This document shows positions 6,677 to 14,562 of a stretch of DNA of 37,272 nt, in pieces (the first letter of the stretch is position 1; each line of letters opens with the position of its first letter). Below the pieces are notes generated by a model, which ran no database searches, was not told where the DNA came from, and saw only the letters and a program-made list of their open reading frames with translations. Both the position numbers and the translations under genes were made by a program. The DNA lies in NCBI GenBank assembly GCA_044348085.1, contig JBIKTM010000016.1:1-37272 (forward strand), read 5' to 3'. The stretch comes from Verrucolacustris sp044348085 (GTDB lineage: Bacteria > Verrucomicrobiota > Verrucomicrobiia > Methylacidiphilales > Verrucolacustridaceae).

Positions 6677-8473
6677 ATGAATCCATTTCAGGCCATTCCT
6701 GCCCACGGCAAACTGGGAAAACTTCAGCCCAATAATAAATTCGTCCTGGATTGGGTGCAAAAGACGATCGCCCTTGTCCAGCCAGAGAATATTTTTTGGT
6801 GTGACGGATCAGAAGAGGAGAAGGTCTATTTGACGGAGCAGGCGGTGAAGCAGGGGGTGTTTATTCCTTTGGACCAAAAGAAATGGCCAGGATGCCATTA
6901 CCATCATTCCAATCCCAATGATGTGGCCCGGATGGAACAGTGCACTTATATTTGCACCCGAAGACAGAAAGAAGCTGGGCCGACCAATAACTGGATGGAA
7001 CCCAGGGCCATGCGGCAAAAACTGGAGGGGATTCTTCAAGGGGCCATGAAGGGGCGCACCCTGTTTGTGATTCCTTACTTAATGGGGCCACCAGGTTCTT
7101 CTCTTTCCAAGGTCGGAGTCGAACTTACGGATTCAATCTACGTTGTGCTGAATATGAGGATTATGGCGCGGATGGGAAAAGTCGCTTGGGATCACTTGGG
7201 GGCTGGGGAGGAGTTTAATCGTGGAACACACTCTGTTTTAGACTGTAATCCAGAGCGTCGTTACATCTCCCACTTCCCAGAGGAGAACGAGATCATTTCC
7301 GTGGGCTCGGGATATGGGGGGAACGCGCTCCTTGGTAAGAAGTGTCTGGCATTGCGGATCGCCTCTTATTTGGGGCGCGACGAGGGTTGGTTGGCCGAAC
7401 ATATGCTTATTTTGTGTGTTGAGGATCCGACAGGTCAAAAAACTTATGTGGCGGCGGCTTTCCCATCTGCTTGTGGGAAGACGAACTTTGCCATGATGAT
7501 TCCACCGGATTCTTACAAAGGGTGGAAGGTTACTACCATCGGGGATGACATCGCCTGGATGAAACCAGGCGCGGATGGGCGTCTCCATGCGATCAATCCA
7601 GAGAACGGTTATTTTGGTGTGGCTCCAGGAACGAATGAAAAATCGAATCCCAATGCGATGAAAACGATCGCTCGGGATACCATCTTCACCAATGTGGCCC
7701 GCACAGCGGACGGGGATGTCTGGTGGGAAGGAAAAGACAATCCACCGCCGCCAAACCTGATCGACTGGAAAGGGAAACCGTGGGTTCCGAACAGTGGGGA
7801 AAATGCCGCGCATCCGAATAGCCGGTTTACCTCTCCGATGAAAAACAATCCAGCGTTGGCGGTGGAAGCGAATGATCCACAAGGGGTGCCCATCAGTGCT
7901 ATTATCTTTGGGGGGCGAAGAGCCAATACCATGCCTTTAGTTTTTCAGGCATTCAGCTGGTTTCACGGGGTCTTTGTTGGCGCCTCAATGGGTTCGGAGA
8001 CGACGGCTGCGGCGGCGGGGGCGGTGGGGCAGGTGCGGCGTGACCCGATGGCGATGCTTCCTTTCTGCGGCTACAACATGGGCCAATATTTCGATCACTG
8101 GATGGAGATGAGACGACATATCGAGATTTTGCCACGGATCTTTCATGTGAACTGGTTCCGCAAGGACGCGGCGGGAAAGTTCTATTGGCCTGGATTTGGG
8201 GAAAATATGCGGGTGCTGGAGTGGATCATTGGTCGCTGTCACGGGCAGAAGGATGCGCGGGAGAAGTCGATTGGCTGGGTGCCGCGGTTTGAGGATATGA
8301 ATATGGAGGGGCTACAAGGGATGAAGCGCGAGCGCTTTGATGAAATGATGCAGATTGATCCGGAGGAGTGGCGGCGGGAGTTGGTGTTGCAGAATGAGCT
8401 CTTTCTGAAGCTGTATCATGAACTGCCCAAGGAGATGATCTATCAGAGGGAGTTGCTTGTCGCACGCCTCTGA
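6677..8473 (+). CDS. pckG: Phosphoenolpyruvate carboxykinase (GTP)
   Basis: Cytosolic enzyme that converts oxaloacetate and GTP to PEP, CO2 and GDP, feeding gluconeogenesis. The 598-residue length is typical of the GTP class and unlike the shorter ATP class. The kinase P-loop with the reactive Cys, FPSACGKTNFAMM, lies at residues 262-274 (Cys266). It is followed by GDDIAWM at 289-295 and the substrate and Mn-binding elements NRGTHSVLDC and PGTNEKSNPNA. The GRRANTMPLVFQ and GASMGSETTAAAAG segments complete the nucleotide site. No clear Shine-Dalgarno precedes the ATG at 6677. The 3' end overlaps the start of the symporter gene by 17 bases. Confidence 0.97.
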   Translation: MNPFQAIPAHGKLGKLQPNNKFVLDWVQKTIALVQPENIFWCDGSEEEKVYLTEQAVKQGVFIPLDQKKWPGCHYHHSNPNDVARMEQCTYICTRRQKEAGPTNNWMEPRAMRQKLEGILQGAMKGRTLFVIPYLMGPPGSSLSKVGVELTDSIYVVLNMRIMARMGKVAWDHLGAGEEFNRGTHSVLDCNPERRYISHFPEENEIISVGSGYGGNALLGKKCLALRIASYLGRDEGWLAEHMLILCVEDPTGQKTYVAAAFPSACGKTNFAMMIPPDSYKGWKVTTIGDDIAWMKPGADGRLHAINPENGYFGVAPGTNEKSNPNAMKTIARDTIFTNVARTADGDVWWEGKDNPPPPNLIDWKGKPWVPNSGENAAHPNSRFTSPMKNNPALAVEANDPQGVPISAIIFGGRRANTMPLVFQAFSWFHGVFVGASMGSETTAAAAGAVGQVRRDPMAMLPFCGYNMGQYFDHWMEMRRHIEILPRIFHVNWFRKDAAGKFYWPGFGENMRVLEWIIGRCHGQKDAREKSIGWVPRFEDMNMEGLQGMKRERFDEMMQIDPEEWRRELVLQNELFLKLYHELPKEMIYQRELLVARL

Positions 8474-9743
8474 AACGTCGACTCGCCCGACTGGGCCATC
8501 CGCTTGGTGGGTTCTCGGCGGGTTGGTCGCCGGAGTGGTTGTGGGGTTGGGGCTCCGCCAATGGTTTCCTGGGAGTGCAGGTTTTCTCCAGTCTTGGGTT
8601 CAGCCGTGGGGGGATCTTTTCCTTCGACTTCTCTTTGTCATGGTTATTCCGGTTCTTCTGACGGCTTTGCCGCTTGGAATTGCTTCGGCAGGAAGTTTGT
8701 TTCATCTCGGAAGAACGGCTCTCATCTGCCTTGGGATGACCCTTTTGCTGAGTTCCGCAAGCGTAGTCGTGGCGTTGGGGTTGGTAAATCTTTGGAACCC
8801 TGGAAAGACGGCCGTTCCCCATACGGATTGGGGGCAGGGGTTGGCCTTGCCGGAGGATGCGGGCTTTCTTTTGAGAGCGGTAAGCAAGATTCCCGACGAT
8901 CCTTTTGGCCTTTTGGCAGGCGTAGTGGGATGTCCGTCCTCCGCCCATATGATGTTGATCATTCTCGGGGTAGCGGTGGGCTGGGGATTGATTCTAATGC
9001 TTTTGCCCAAGGCTTGGGGTGAGCCTTTGCACGCACTCTGGGAGAAAATCTTTGCCGCCTGTATGCGGGTGATCGATGGGTTGATTCGCTGGGCACCATT
9101 GGCGGTTTTCAGCCTGACTTGTCTCTCCTCTTTCCGAACGGGCCCGGGTCTGCTGGCTTACCTTGGGACGTTTGTTTTAGCAGTTCTTGTGTCGCTAAGT
9201 ATTCAGGCGTTTGGCGTTTACCCTGCGGTATTGCGCACGTTGGGAAATTTTGAAATGAGAAAGTTCTGGACCGGGGTGAGGGAGCCGATGTTGACGGCGT
9301 TTGCCACTGCCTCCAGCAACGCAACCCTTCCGGTCTCGATTCGGGCGGCGGAAGGTCGATTGGGTTTGCGTCCTCATGTCTCCCGCTTTGTTCTGACCGC
9401 GGGGGCCAGTACCAACCAGAATGGAACGGCACTTTATGAGGGAGTGACGGTGTTATTTCTGGCTCAGAGTGCTGGGGTGGATCTAAGTCTTACGCAGCAG
9501 GCCATCGTGGCTGGTTGGTGCGTCATCGGGAGCTTGGGTACGGCGGGAGTGCCAGGCGGGACATTGCCGATTCTGGCGGCGATCTTGGCCTCGCTGGGAG
9601 TGGACCCGATGAAAACCGGAGTGGGTATCGGACTCATTCTTGGGGTAGACCGGTTCTTGGACATGTGCCGAACCTGCGTGAACGTGTTGGGAGATCTTGT
9701 GATCGCGGTAGTGGCGAATCACTGGACCGGCCGAAAAAAGTAA
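8457..9743 (+). CDS. Dicarboxylate/amino acid:cation symporter (DAACS family)
   Basis: Secondary transporter of the glutamate/aspartate/C4-dicarboxylate:Na+ or H+ family (SDF, GltP/DctA-like). The family re-entrant hairpin is visible as TAFATASSNATLPVSIRAAE, the substrate/cation motif as ASTNQNGTALYEGV (a variant of NMDGT), and the C-terminal binding helix as GVDRFLDMCRTCVNVLGD. At least eight hydrophobic segments are present in 428 residues. The NQNGT change and MCRTCVN, where many relatives have M-R-T-x-x-N, leave the exact substrate open. The start is a TTG at 8457 inside the pckG 3' end. Translational coupling with PEP carboxykinase would link C4-acid import to gluconeogenesis, which is inference. 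Confidence 0.9.
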   Translation: MSHASETSTRPTGPSAWWVLGGLVAGVVVGLGLRQWFPGSAGFLQSWVQPWGDLFLRLLFVMVIPVLLTALPLGIASAGSLFHLGRTALICLGMTLLLSSASVVVALGLVNLWNPGKTAVPHTDWGQGLALPEDAGFLLRAVSKIPDDPFGLLAGVVGCPSSAHMMLIILGVAVGWGLILMLLPKAWGEPLHALWEKIFAACMRVIDGLIRWAPLAVFSLTCLSSFRTGPGLLAYLGTFVLAVLVSLSIQAFGVYPAVLRTLGNFEMRKFWTGVREPMLTAFATASSNATLPVSIRAAEGRLGLRPHVSRFVLTAGASTNQNGTALYEGVTVLFLAQSAGVDLSLTQQAIVAGWCVIGSLGTAGVPGGTLPILAAILASLGVDPMKTGVGIGLILGVDRFLDMCRTCVNVLGDLVIAVVANHWTGRKK

Positions 9744-9744
9744 A

Positions 9745-9816
9745 TGGACGCTACTGGGATTGAACCAGTGACCTCCTGCGTGTGAAGCAGGCGCTCTACC
9801 ACTAAGCTAAGCGTCC
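9745..9816 (-). tRNA. tRNA-Val (anticodon CAC)
   Basis: Read on the minus strand, the sequence folds into a full cloverleaf. The acceptor stem GGACGCT/AGCGTCC pairs over seven bases, the D arm is TTAGTGGTAGAG, the anticodon stem CCTGC/GCAGG encloses the loop TTCACAC, and the T arm is CACTGGTTCAATCCCAGTA. The anticodon CAC reads GUG valine codons. The discriminator is A, and the CCA end is not encoded. The 3' end lies two bases from the stop codon of the convergent symporter gene, so there is almost no spacer. Confidence 0.95.
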
Positions 9817-10018
9817 GAGCAAGATACCGTAGCTTAACCAGGTGTGGATCGGCAAGTCGGGGTGCTGGGATGTGGATGGAATCGCATCATCCTCCAAAAG
9901 ATTCGTGAGTTTGCGCGATGCTCAACGCTTGATGCATGCTATCCCGTATGGAACACAGTCGTGGCACCTATTTTATGTATCCTCGAAGCATTAGCTTTTT
10001 ATGCGAACATCAACAGCA

Positions 10019-11185
10019 ATGCGTATTTTGATCGCTTTTGATAAATTCAAGGATGCCTTGAGCGCGGATGAGGCCTGCGAGGTGGTCGCCCGGTCTTTCC
10101 GAAAACTTCGATCCGCCCCAGATCTTGATCTCTGTCCGCTGTCGGACGGGGGGGAGGGTTTTTCCCGGATTCTGACCCAGGCCGCAGGAGGTACGCTGTA
10201 CCGCCATGGGGTTACGGGGCCGTTGGGTAAGAACGTGGAGGGTGAATTTGGCCTGGTGTCGTGGAAGGGGCTGGCTCCGGTGGTGCGGTCGCGGTTGAGA
10301 ATTACTCCCGGTCGGGAAGGCGTGATCGGGCTCGTGGATATGGCCTCAGCCAGTGGGCTGGCGCTCCTTTCGCCGGAAGAAAGGAATCCATGGAAAACAA
10401 CCTCCCGCGGAACCGGCGAACTTCTGGTGGCCGCTGCAAAACAGGGTGCGGACCTTCTCTTGATCGGCATCGGGGGGAGCGCAACCTCCGATCTTGGCCT
10501 CGGTTGTCTCCAGGCTTTGGGCCTGCAGGCCTGGAATCACCAAGGCAAGGAGATGGGGGTTGTCCCGCCCGATTGTTGGGATGGAATTGGTAAAATCACG
10601 GGCATCTTGCCTTCCGGCTTTCCCGGAATCCGGGTGGCGTGTGACGTAACCAACCCCCTTTTGGGAAAACGTGGGGCGGTTCGTGTCTACGGCCCGCAAA
10701 AGGGACTGATTTCCAAGGATCTTGAAAGGTTTGAATCGGTCACCGCCAAGATGGCTCGACGGCTTTTGCAATTGTCCGGCCGAGGAACAGAATTTCTGGA
10801 GGTTCCGGGAACGGGAGCGGCTGGGGGCATCGGGTTTGGCTTAATGGTGGTGGCTGGGGCCGAGCTAGTGCCGGGCTCAGATCTGGTTTCCGATTGGCTC
10901 GATTTACCGCAAAGGATCGGGGCGGCGGATGTGATTCTGACCGGGGAGGGTCGTTTTGACCGGAGCTCCCTAGAAGGAAAGGGTCCCGCCGCTTTGGTGG
11001 CCCGGGCGTTGGAGTTAGGAAAAAAAATCCATGCGTTTGCCGGTTCGGTCGAGCCGGGTTTGCCAATTCCTCCCAAGTTTACCCTGCATGCTATCTCCCC
11101 GCCGGATCTCCCATTGGAGAAGGCCCTGCCAAGCACAGGAGAACACTTGGCCCAAGCCGTCCAGGCCGTGGATTGGACCGCCTAA
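10019..11185 (+). CDS. Glycerate kinase (GarK/GlxK family)
   Basis: Phosphorylates D-glycerate to phosphoglycerate, linking glyoxylate, serine or sugar-acid breakdown to glycolysis. Family hallmarks are the N-terminus MRILIAFDKFKDALSADEA, the phosphate-binding CPLSDGGEGF, IGIGGSATSDLG near the middle, PGTGAAGGIGFG, and the C-terminal ILTGEGRFDRSSLEGKGP. The frame opens at an ATG at 10001, but the ATG at 10019 gives the exact family N-terminus and 388 residues, so I chose it. No good ribosome binding site is seen for either. It stands alone between the tRNA gene and a 440-base gap. Confidence 0.92.
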   Translation: MRILIAFDKFKDALSADEACEVVARSFRKLRSAPDLDLCPLSDGGEGFSRILTQAAGGTLYRHGVTGPLGKNVEGEFGLVSWKGLAPVVRSRLRITPGREGVIGLVDMASASGLALLSPEERNPWKTTSRGTGELLVAAAKQGADLLLIGIGGSATSDLGLGCLQALGLQAWNHQGKEMGVVPPDCWDGIGKITGILPSGFPGIRVACDVTNPLLGKRGAVRVYGPQKGLISKDLERFESVTAKMARRLLQLSGRGTEFLEVPGTGAAGGIGFGLMVVAGAELVPGSDLVSDWLDLPQRIGAADVILTGEGRFDRSSLEGKGPAALVARALELGKKIHAFAGSVEPGLPIPPKFTLHAISPPDLPLEKALPSTGEHLAQAVQAVDWTA

Positions 11186-11624
11186 AAAAGCTGGGGTCGA
11201 CCGGCGAAAAACTTCAGGGGAACAGCCTAGTCGGAGACCCTGCACCGCGGATGCTTTCTCAGCTTCTTCGCGAGATCGCGGGAAACCCAGGTTTTCTCCA
11301 CATTTGCGGCGTAGCTCCCGCAGGGTGCTTTTGGAAAGGGCACACTGGGCTGCCATTTGAGGTGTTTTAACCAATCTTTCTTTGTGTTTTTGTTTCATTC
11401 CACAAGGTTTGAGTTTGTCGCATGAGTTGCAACAGCAGGAATCCCTGAGTGCCGCCTTAAGTGCGCGGAGCGCGTGAGATGGAGAAGTTTAAAATTTGAA
11501 ACCTTAAGAAACTAAATGGAACTCTCTCTCACATTATTGGATCTAAGCTGTGGGTAAAACTGTGTGAAAGGGGAAAAATGGTAATCGGAACCTTAAAAAT
11601 TGGCGAGCCTGAGGATTGAGTAGC
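11186..11624. other. Gap without a supported gene
   Basis: This 439-base stretch separates the glycerate kinase and alanine dehydrogenase stop codons. Overlapping ORFs on both strands run back into the glycerate kinase gene and look like shadows. I see no tRNA, no convincing terminator with a T tract, and no repeat. The right half is more AT-rich (TTTAAAATTTGAAACCTTAA near 11488) and could hold a small RNA or promoter, but nothing supports a specific call. Confidence 0.4.
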
Positions 11625-12731
11625 TCAAACGAAGCTTGGGGTTTGGCTGGAAAGTTTATGAGCGGACGCAACGACTTGGCAGGTCAGTTTACCATTTTGT
11701 GTGCTGATCCCCGTGAGTAGACCTGGCTGACGTTGGGTGGCAACGGCAAGACCGTGGTCGGCGATGAGTTCGATATAGGGATAGGTGACATTGGTGAGGG
11801 CTTGGGTGGCAGTTCGGGCATAAGCGCCAGGCATATTTGTAACGCAGTAGTGAAGAACGCCCTCCTCAATATAAACAGGATTGTCGTGCGTGGTGGGGCG
11901 GGAAGTCTCAGCGCAACCACCTTGATCAATGGCGATGTCGACAAGGACACTACCAGGGCGCATGCGGCGAAGCATGGCACGGGTGACGAGTTTGGGGGCT
12001 TTAGCACCAGGAACGAGGACAGCTCCAATGAGAAGGTCGACATGGGGGAGGAGTTCGTCGAGGTGGGCCTGATTTGAGAAGAGAGTGTGGGCAGTATGCA
12101 TGGTGATATCGAGAAAGCGCATCCGCTCGAGATCAACCTCCAGAATGGTGACATCAGCACCTAAGCCAGTGGCCATCCGGGCAGCGTTGATGCCTGAGGA
12201 TCCACCTCCGATGACGACGACGCGACCTGGAAGAACACCAGGGACGCCGCCAAGGAGAACGCCACTGCCTCCCGTGTGTTTTGCAAGAAAGTAGGCTCCG
12301 ACGATCACGGACATGCGACCAGCAATTTCCGACATCGGCTCAAGAAGGGGAAGTCGCCGGCCTTGTGTGACCATTTCGTAGGCCACGGAGGTGACGCCGG
12401 ATCTCATCAGTTCCTGCGTTAGGTTGATATTTGCGGCTAGATGAAGGTAGGTGAAGAGAATCTGGCCTGAGCGAAGTAGGGGGTACTCTTCAGGAAGGGG
12501 TTCCTTTACTTTGACGATGAGATCAGCGGAAAAAACCTCGGCATGGGTGGCTACGATTGTAGCCCCAGCTGAGGTATACTGGTCGTCGGGATACCCTGAG
12601 CCGAGACCTGCGTTCTTTTCGATGAGAACTTTATGTCCTCGCTGGATGAGCTGATAGACTGCGGAGGGTAGCAGGGCGACGCGGGCCTCTTGGGATTTGA
12701 TCTCGCGGGGAACACCGATGACCATACCCAT
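11625..12731 (-). CDS. ald: Alanine dehydrogenase
   Basis: NAD-dependent interconversion of L-alanine with pyruvate and ammonium, used in alanine catabolism or nitrogen assimilation. The N-terminal domain starts GVPREIKSQEARVALLP. The catalytic Lys and His lie in VKVKEPLPEEY near 75 and FTYLHLAAN near 96, and the NAD-binding loop is GGGSSGINAARMATGLGA. The active-site Asp is in DIAIDQGGCAETSRPTTH, with the family ending VTNMPGAYARTATQALTN. At 368 residues it has the normal length. The ATG two codons downstream (12725) matches the usual family start equally well. It is transcribed alone, convergent with glycerate kinase. Confidence 0.95.
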   Translation of the reverse strand: MGMVIGVPREIKSQEARVALLPSAVYQLIQRGHKVLIEKNAGLGSGYPDDQYTSAGATIVATHAEVFSADLIVKVKEPLPEEYPLLRSGQILFTYLHLAANINLTQELMRSGVTSVAYEMVTQGRRLPLLEPMSEIAGRMSVIVGAYFLAKHTGGSGVLLGGVPGVLPGRVVVIGGGSSGINAARMATGLGADVTILEVDLERMRFLDITMHTAHTLFSNQAHLDELLPHVDLLIGAVLVPGAKAPKLVTRAMLRRMRPGSVLVDIAIDQGGCAETSRPTTHDNPVYIEEGVLHYCVTNMPGAYARTATQALTNVTYPYIELIADHGLAVATQRQPGLLTGISTQNGKLTCQVVASAHKLSSQTPSFV

Positions 12732-12977
12732 AGGTTAAGTGAAAAAGGGTCAAGAGCTAGATTGGAAAAGAGGGATGTCGACGGGGTCAGAATGGTGGAT
12801 TCGAATGAGAAGTGTTCGGAGTCTTGCATGGATCTTGAAATCTTCTCATAGATAAGGATTGCGCTGCTCTGTTGTGGGAGAAAGCATAGCAGTGTGAGTT
12901 TTATCTATTTTTTGAGTGACGGATTCTTAATTCCATTGAAGTCCAAGTTGTGACTCACGAATAAGCGAGAGTGAAAC

Positions 12978-14096
12978 GTGTTTTATCCGAAAGTAACGTG
13001 TCCTGAGTTTTCTTGGGTTAGGGCTACGAAAGGAGGGGTGTGGGGCATAGCTCTTTTTTTTCTTTTGGGGATGGGGGGCTGTAGTAGGTCCATTCGGACG
13101 GAAGCGCCCTCGGGGGAAAAGCCGGTGGGGATGGTTTGGATCCCTGGTGGCAAGTTTTCGATGGGAGGACCTGGAATAAATGCGTGTCAGCAGGCGTTGT
13201 CTGCTACGGATCCAAAGAAACCGACGTGTAGCCTTTTGCGGAGTGGATTTACCGATTCACAACCAACGCATGAGGTGGATGTGAATGGATTTTGGATGGA
13301 TGAGGTAGAGGTTACCAACGACCAGTTTCAGAAATTTATCGATGCGACTCACTATGTGACTGTGGCAGAGCGAAAGCCTAGGGCGGAGGATTTTCCAGGT
13401 GCTCCTGAGGATGTGTTGATACCTGGGTCAGTTTGTTTTAAGTCACCCGATCATCCCGTGGCGTTGAATGATTTTACGGCTTGGTGGAGTTATGTGCCTG
13501 GGGCTTGTTGGAATCATCCTATGGGACCGAAGAGTGACCTAAATGGAAAGGGGAGTCTTCCTGTTGTGCATGTGGCGTATGAGGATGCAGAGAAGTATGC
13601 AAAGTGGGCGGGAAAGAGATTACCGACTGAGGCGGAGTGGGAGCGGGCGTCCCGAGGTGGAAGGGAGGGGGGAATGTACCCTTGGGGGGACGAGTTTCGG
13701 CCTGGCGGAAAGTGGATGGCGAACACATGGCAGGGAAACTTTCCAAGCTCTGATACGGGGGAAGATGGATGGAAAGGAATTGCTCCTGTGAAAAAATATC
13801 CGCCGAATCCTTATGGGTTGTATGACTTATCAGGAAATGTGTGGGAGTGGTGCTCCGACTGGTATCGATCGGATACCTATACAGAGGATTCTAAGCGTGG
13901 AGTGGTTCGTGATCCGAAAGGCCCGAAGGAGAGTTTCGATCCAGAGGAGCCTGAAGCCAAAAAAAGAGTGCATCGTGGGGGTTCGTTTCTCTGTTCTGAT
14001 CAGTTTTGCGCCCGTTACATTTTAGGCACGAGGAGTAAGGGGGAGGTGAGTACGGGAACCTCACACCTCGGTTTTCGTTGCGTTAAAGAGCCTTAA
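12978..14096 (+). CDS. Formylglycine-generating enzyme, putative lipoprotein
   Basis: SUMF1/FGE family protein of 372 residues. The domain starts at MVWIPGGKFSMGG and contains GFWMDEVEVTNDQF, RLPTEAEWERASRGG, GNVWEWCSDWY, and the end THLGFRC in the form TSHLGFRC. The two copper-binding active-site cysteines of true FGE are both present, in GGSFLCSDQFCARY (Cys339 and Cys344). This separates it from the many catalytically inactive FGE-like domains. FGE converts a Cys in sulfatases to formylglycine. A hydrophobic segment ending GMGGC (Cys35) looks like a lipoprotein signal, so it would work outside the inner membrane. The start is the GTG at 12978. No sulfatase gene lies in the window, and nothing adjacent shares an operon with it. 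Confidence 0.88.
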   Translation: MFYPKVTCPEFSWVRATKGGVWGIALFFLLGMGGCSRSIRTEAPSGEKPVGMVWIPGGKFSMGGPGINACQQALSATDPKKPTCSLLRSGFTDSQPTHEVDVNGFWMDEVEVTNDQFQKFIDATHYVTVAERKPRAEDFPGAPEDVLIPGSVCFKSPDHPVALNDFTAWWSYVPGACWNHPMGPKSDLNGKGSLPVVHVAYEDAEKYAKWAGKRLPTEAEWERASRGGREGGMYPWGDEFRPGGKWMANTWQGNFPSSDTGEDGWKGIAPVKKYPPNPYGLYDLSGNVWEWCSDWYRSDTYTEDSKRGVVRDPKGPKESFDPEEPEAKKRVHRGGSFLCSDQFCARYILGTRSKGEVSTGTSHLGFRCVKEP

Positions 14097-14136
14097 TTTT
14101 TACTAGTACCTCTGACCCCATAGAAGTGATTATTGA

Positions 14137-14514
14137 TTAACAGTTTGTAGTGGTGATTTTGGAGACCTTCTCAATTTTGTTTCCGGGGCCAAGGAGTACA
14201 GCTTTGGCCTGATGGGTTTTGATCTGTTCGGAGGTCAGTTGGGCAAAAGCCATAATCGTGAGGAGATCCCCCTTTTTTCCAAGATGGGCCGTAGCACCAT
14301 TGAGAACGATCGAGCCTTTACCTGCAGGGGCGGGGATCAGGTAGGTTTCAAATCGGGCGCCAGAGTTAATCACTCCCACAAGTATCTTTTCCCCCACATG
14401 TAGACCTGCGGCTTCAATCAAGTCGACGGATACTCCTAGGCTTCCCTCGTAATCAGGGGAACCATCAGTCACTGTGGCGCGATGAATCTTACCGCAAAGA
14501 AAAGTCCGAAGCAT
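14137..14514 (-). CDS. panD: Aspartate 1-decarboxylase
   Basis: Makes beta-alanine from L-aspartate for pantothenate and coenzyme A. It is a self-processing pyruvoyl enzyme. The cleavage site is Gly24-Ser25 in DYEGSLGV, where Ser25 becomes the pyruvoyl group. The active-site residues Lys9 (CGKIHRATV), Arg54 and Tyr58 (GARFETY) fall at the same numbers as in the E. coli enzyme, and NGATAHLGKKGD is conserved. The length of 125 residues is normal. It lies 48 bases downstream of gltB on the same strand and may be read from the gltB transcript. Confidence 0.96.
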   Translation of the reverse strand: MLRTFLCGKIHRATVTDGSPDYEGSLGVSVDLIEAAGLHVGEKILVGVINSGARFETYLIPAPAGKGSIVLNGATAHLGKKGDLLTIMAFAQLTSEQIKTHQAKAVLLGPGNKIEKVSKITTTNC

Positions 14515-14562
14515 ATTTAGATCCTACCAAAAGAAGGAATACGATCGGAGAAGAAAAAAGAT

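Noticed and set aside
7238..7882. 214-codon minus-strand frame in pckG
   Set aside because: Shadow of the PEP carboxykinase gene, rich in Arg, His and Trp without domain features.
8226..8948. 240-codon minus-strand frame across the pckG/symporter junction
   Set aside because: Antisense to both genes, with a low-complexity Ser/Pro/Gln-rich product.
9844..10041. 65-codon frame between the tRNA and glycerate kinase
   Set aside because: It overlaps the glycerate kinase start and has no motif, so it is more likely leader sequence.
11015..11398. 127-codon minus-strand frame at the end of the glycerate kinase gene
   Set aside because: About 170 bases are antisense to glycerate kinase. The N-terminal part has a weak helix-turn-helix look, but there is no family match or ribosome binding site.
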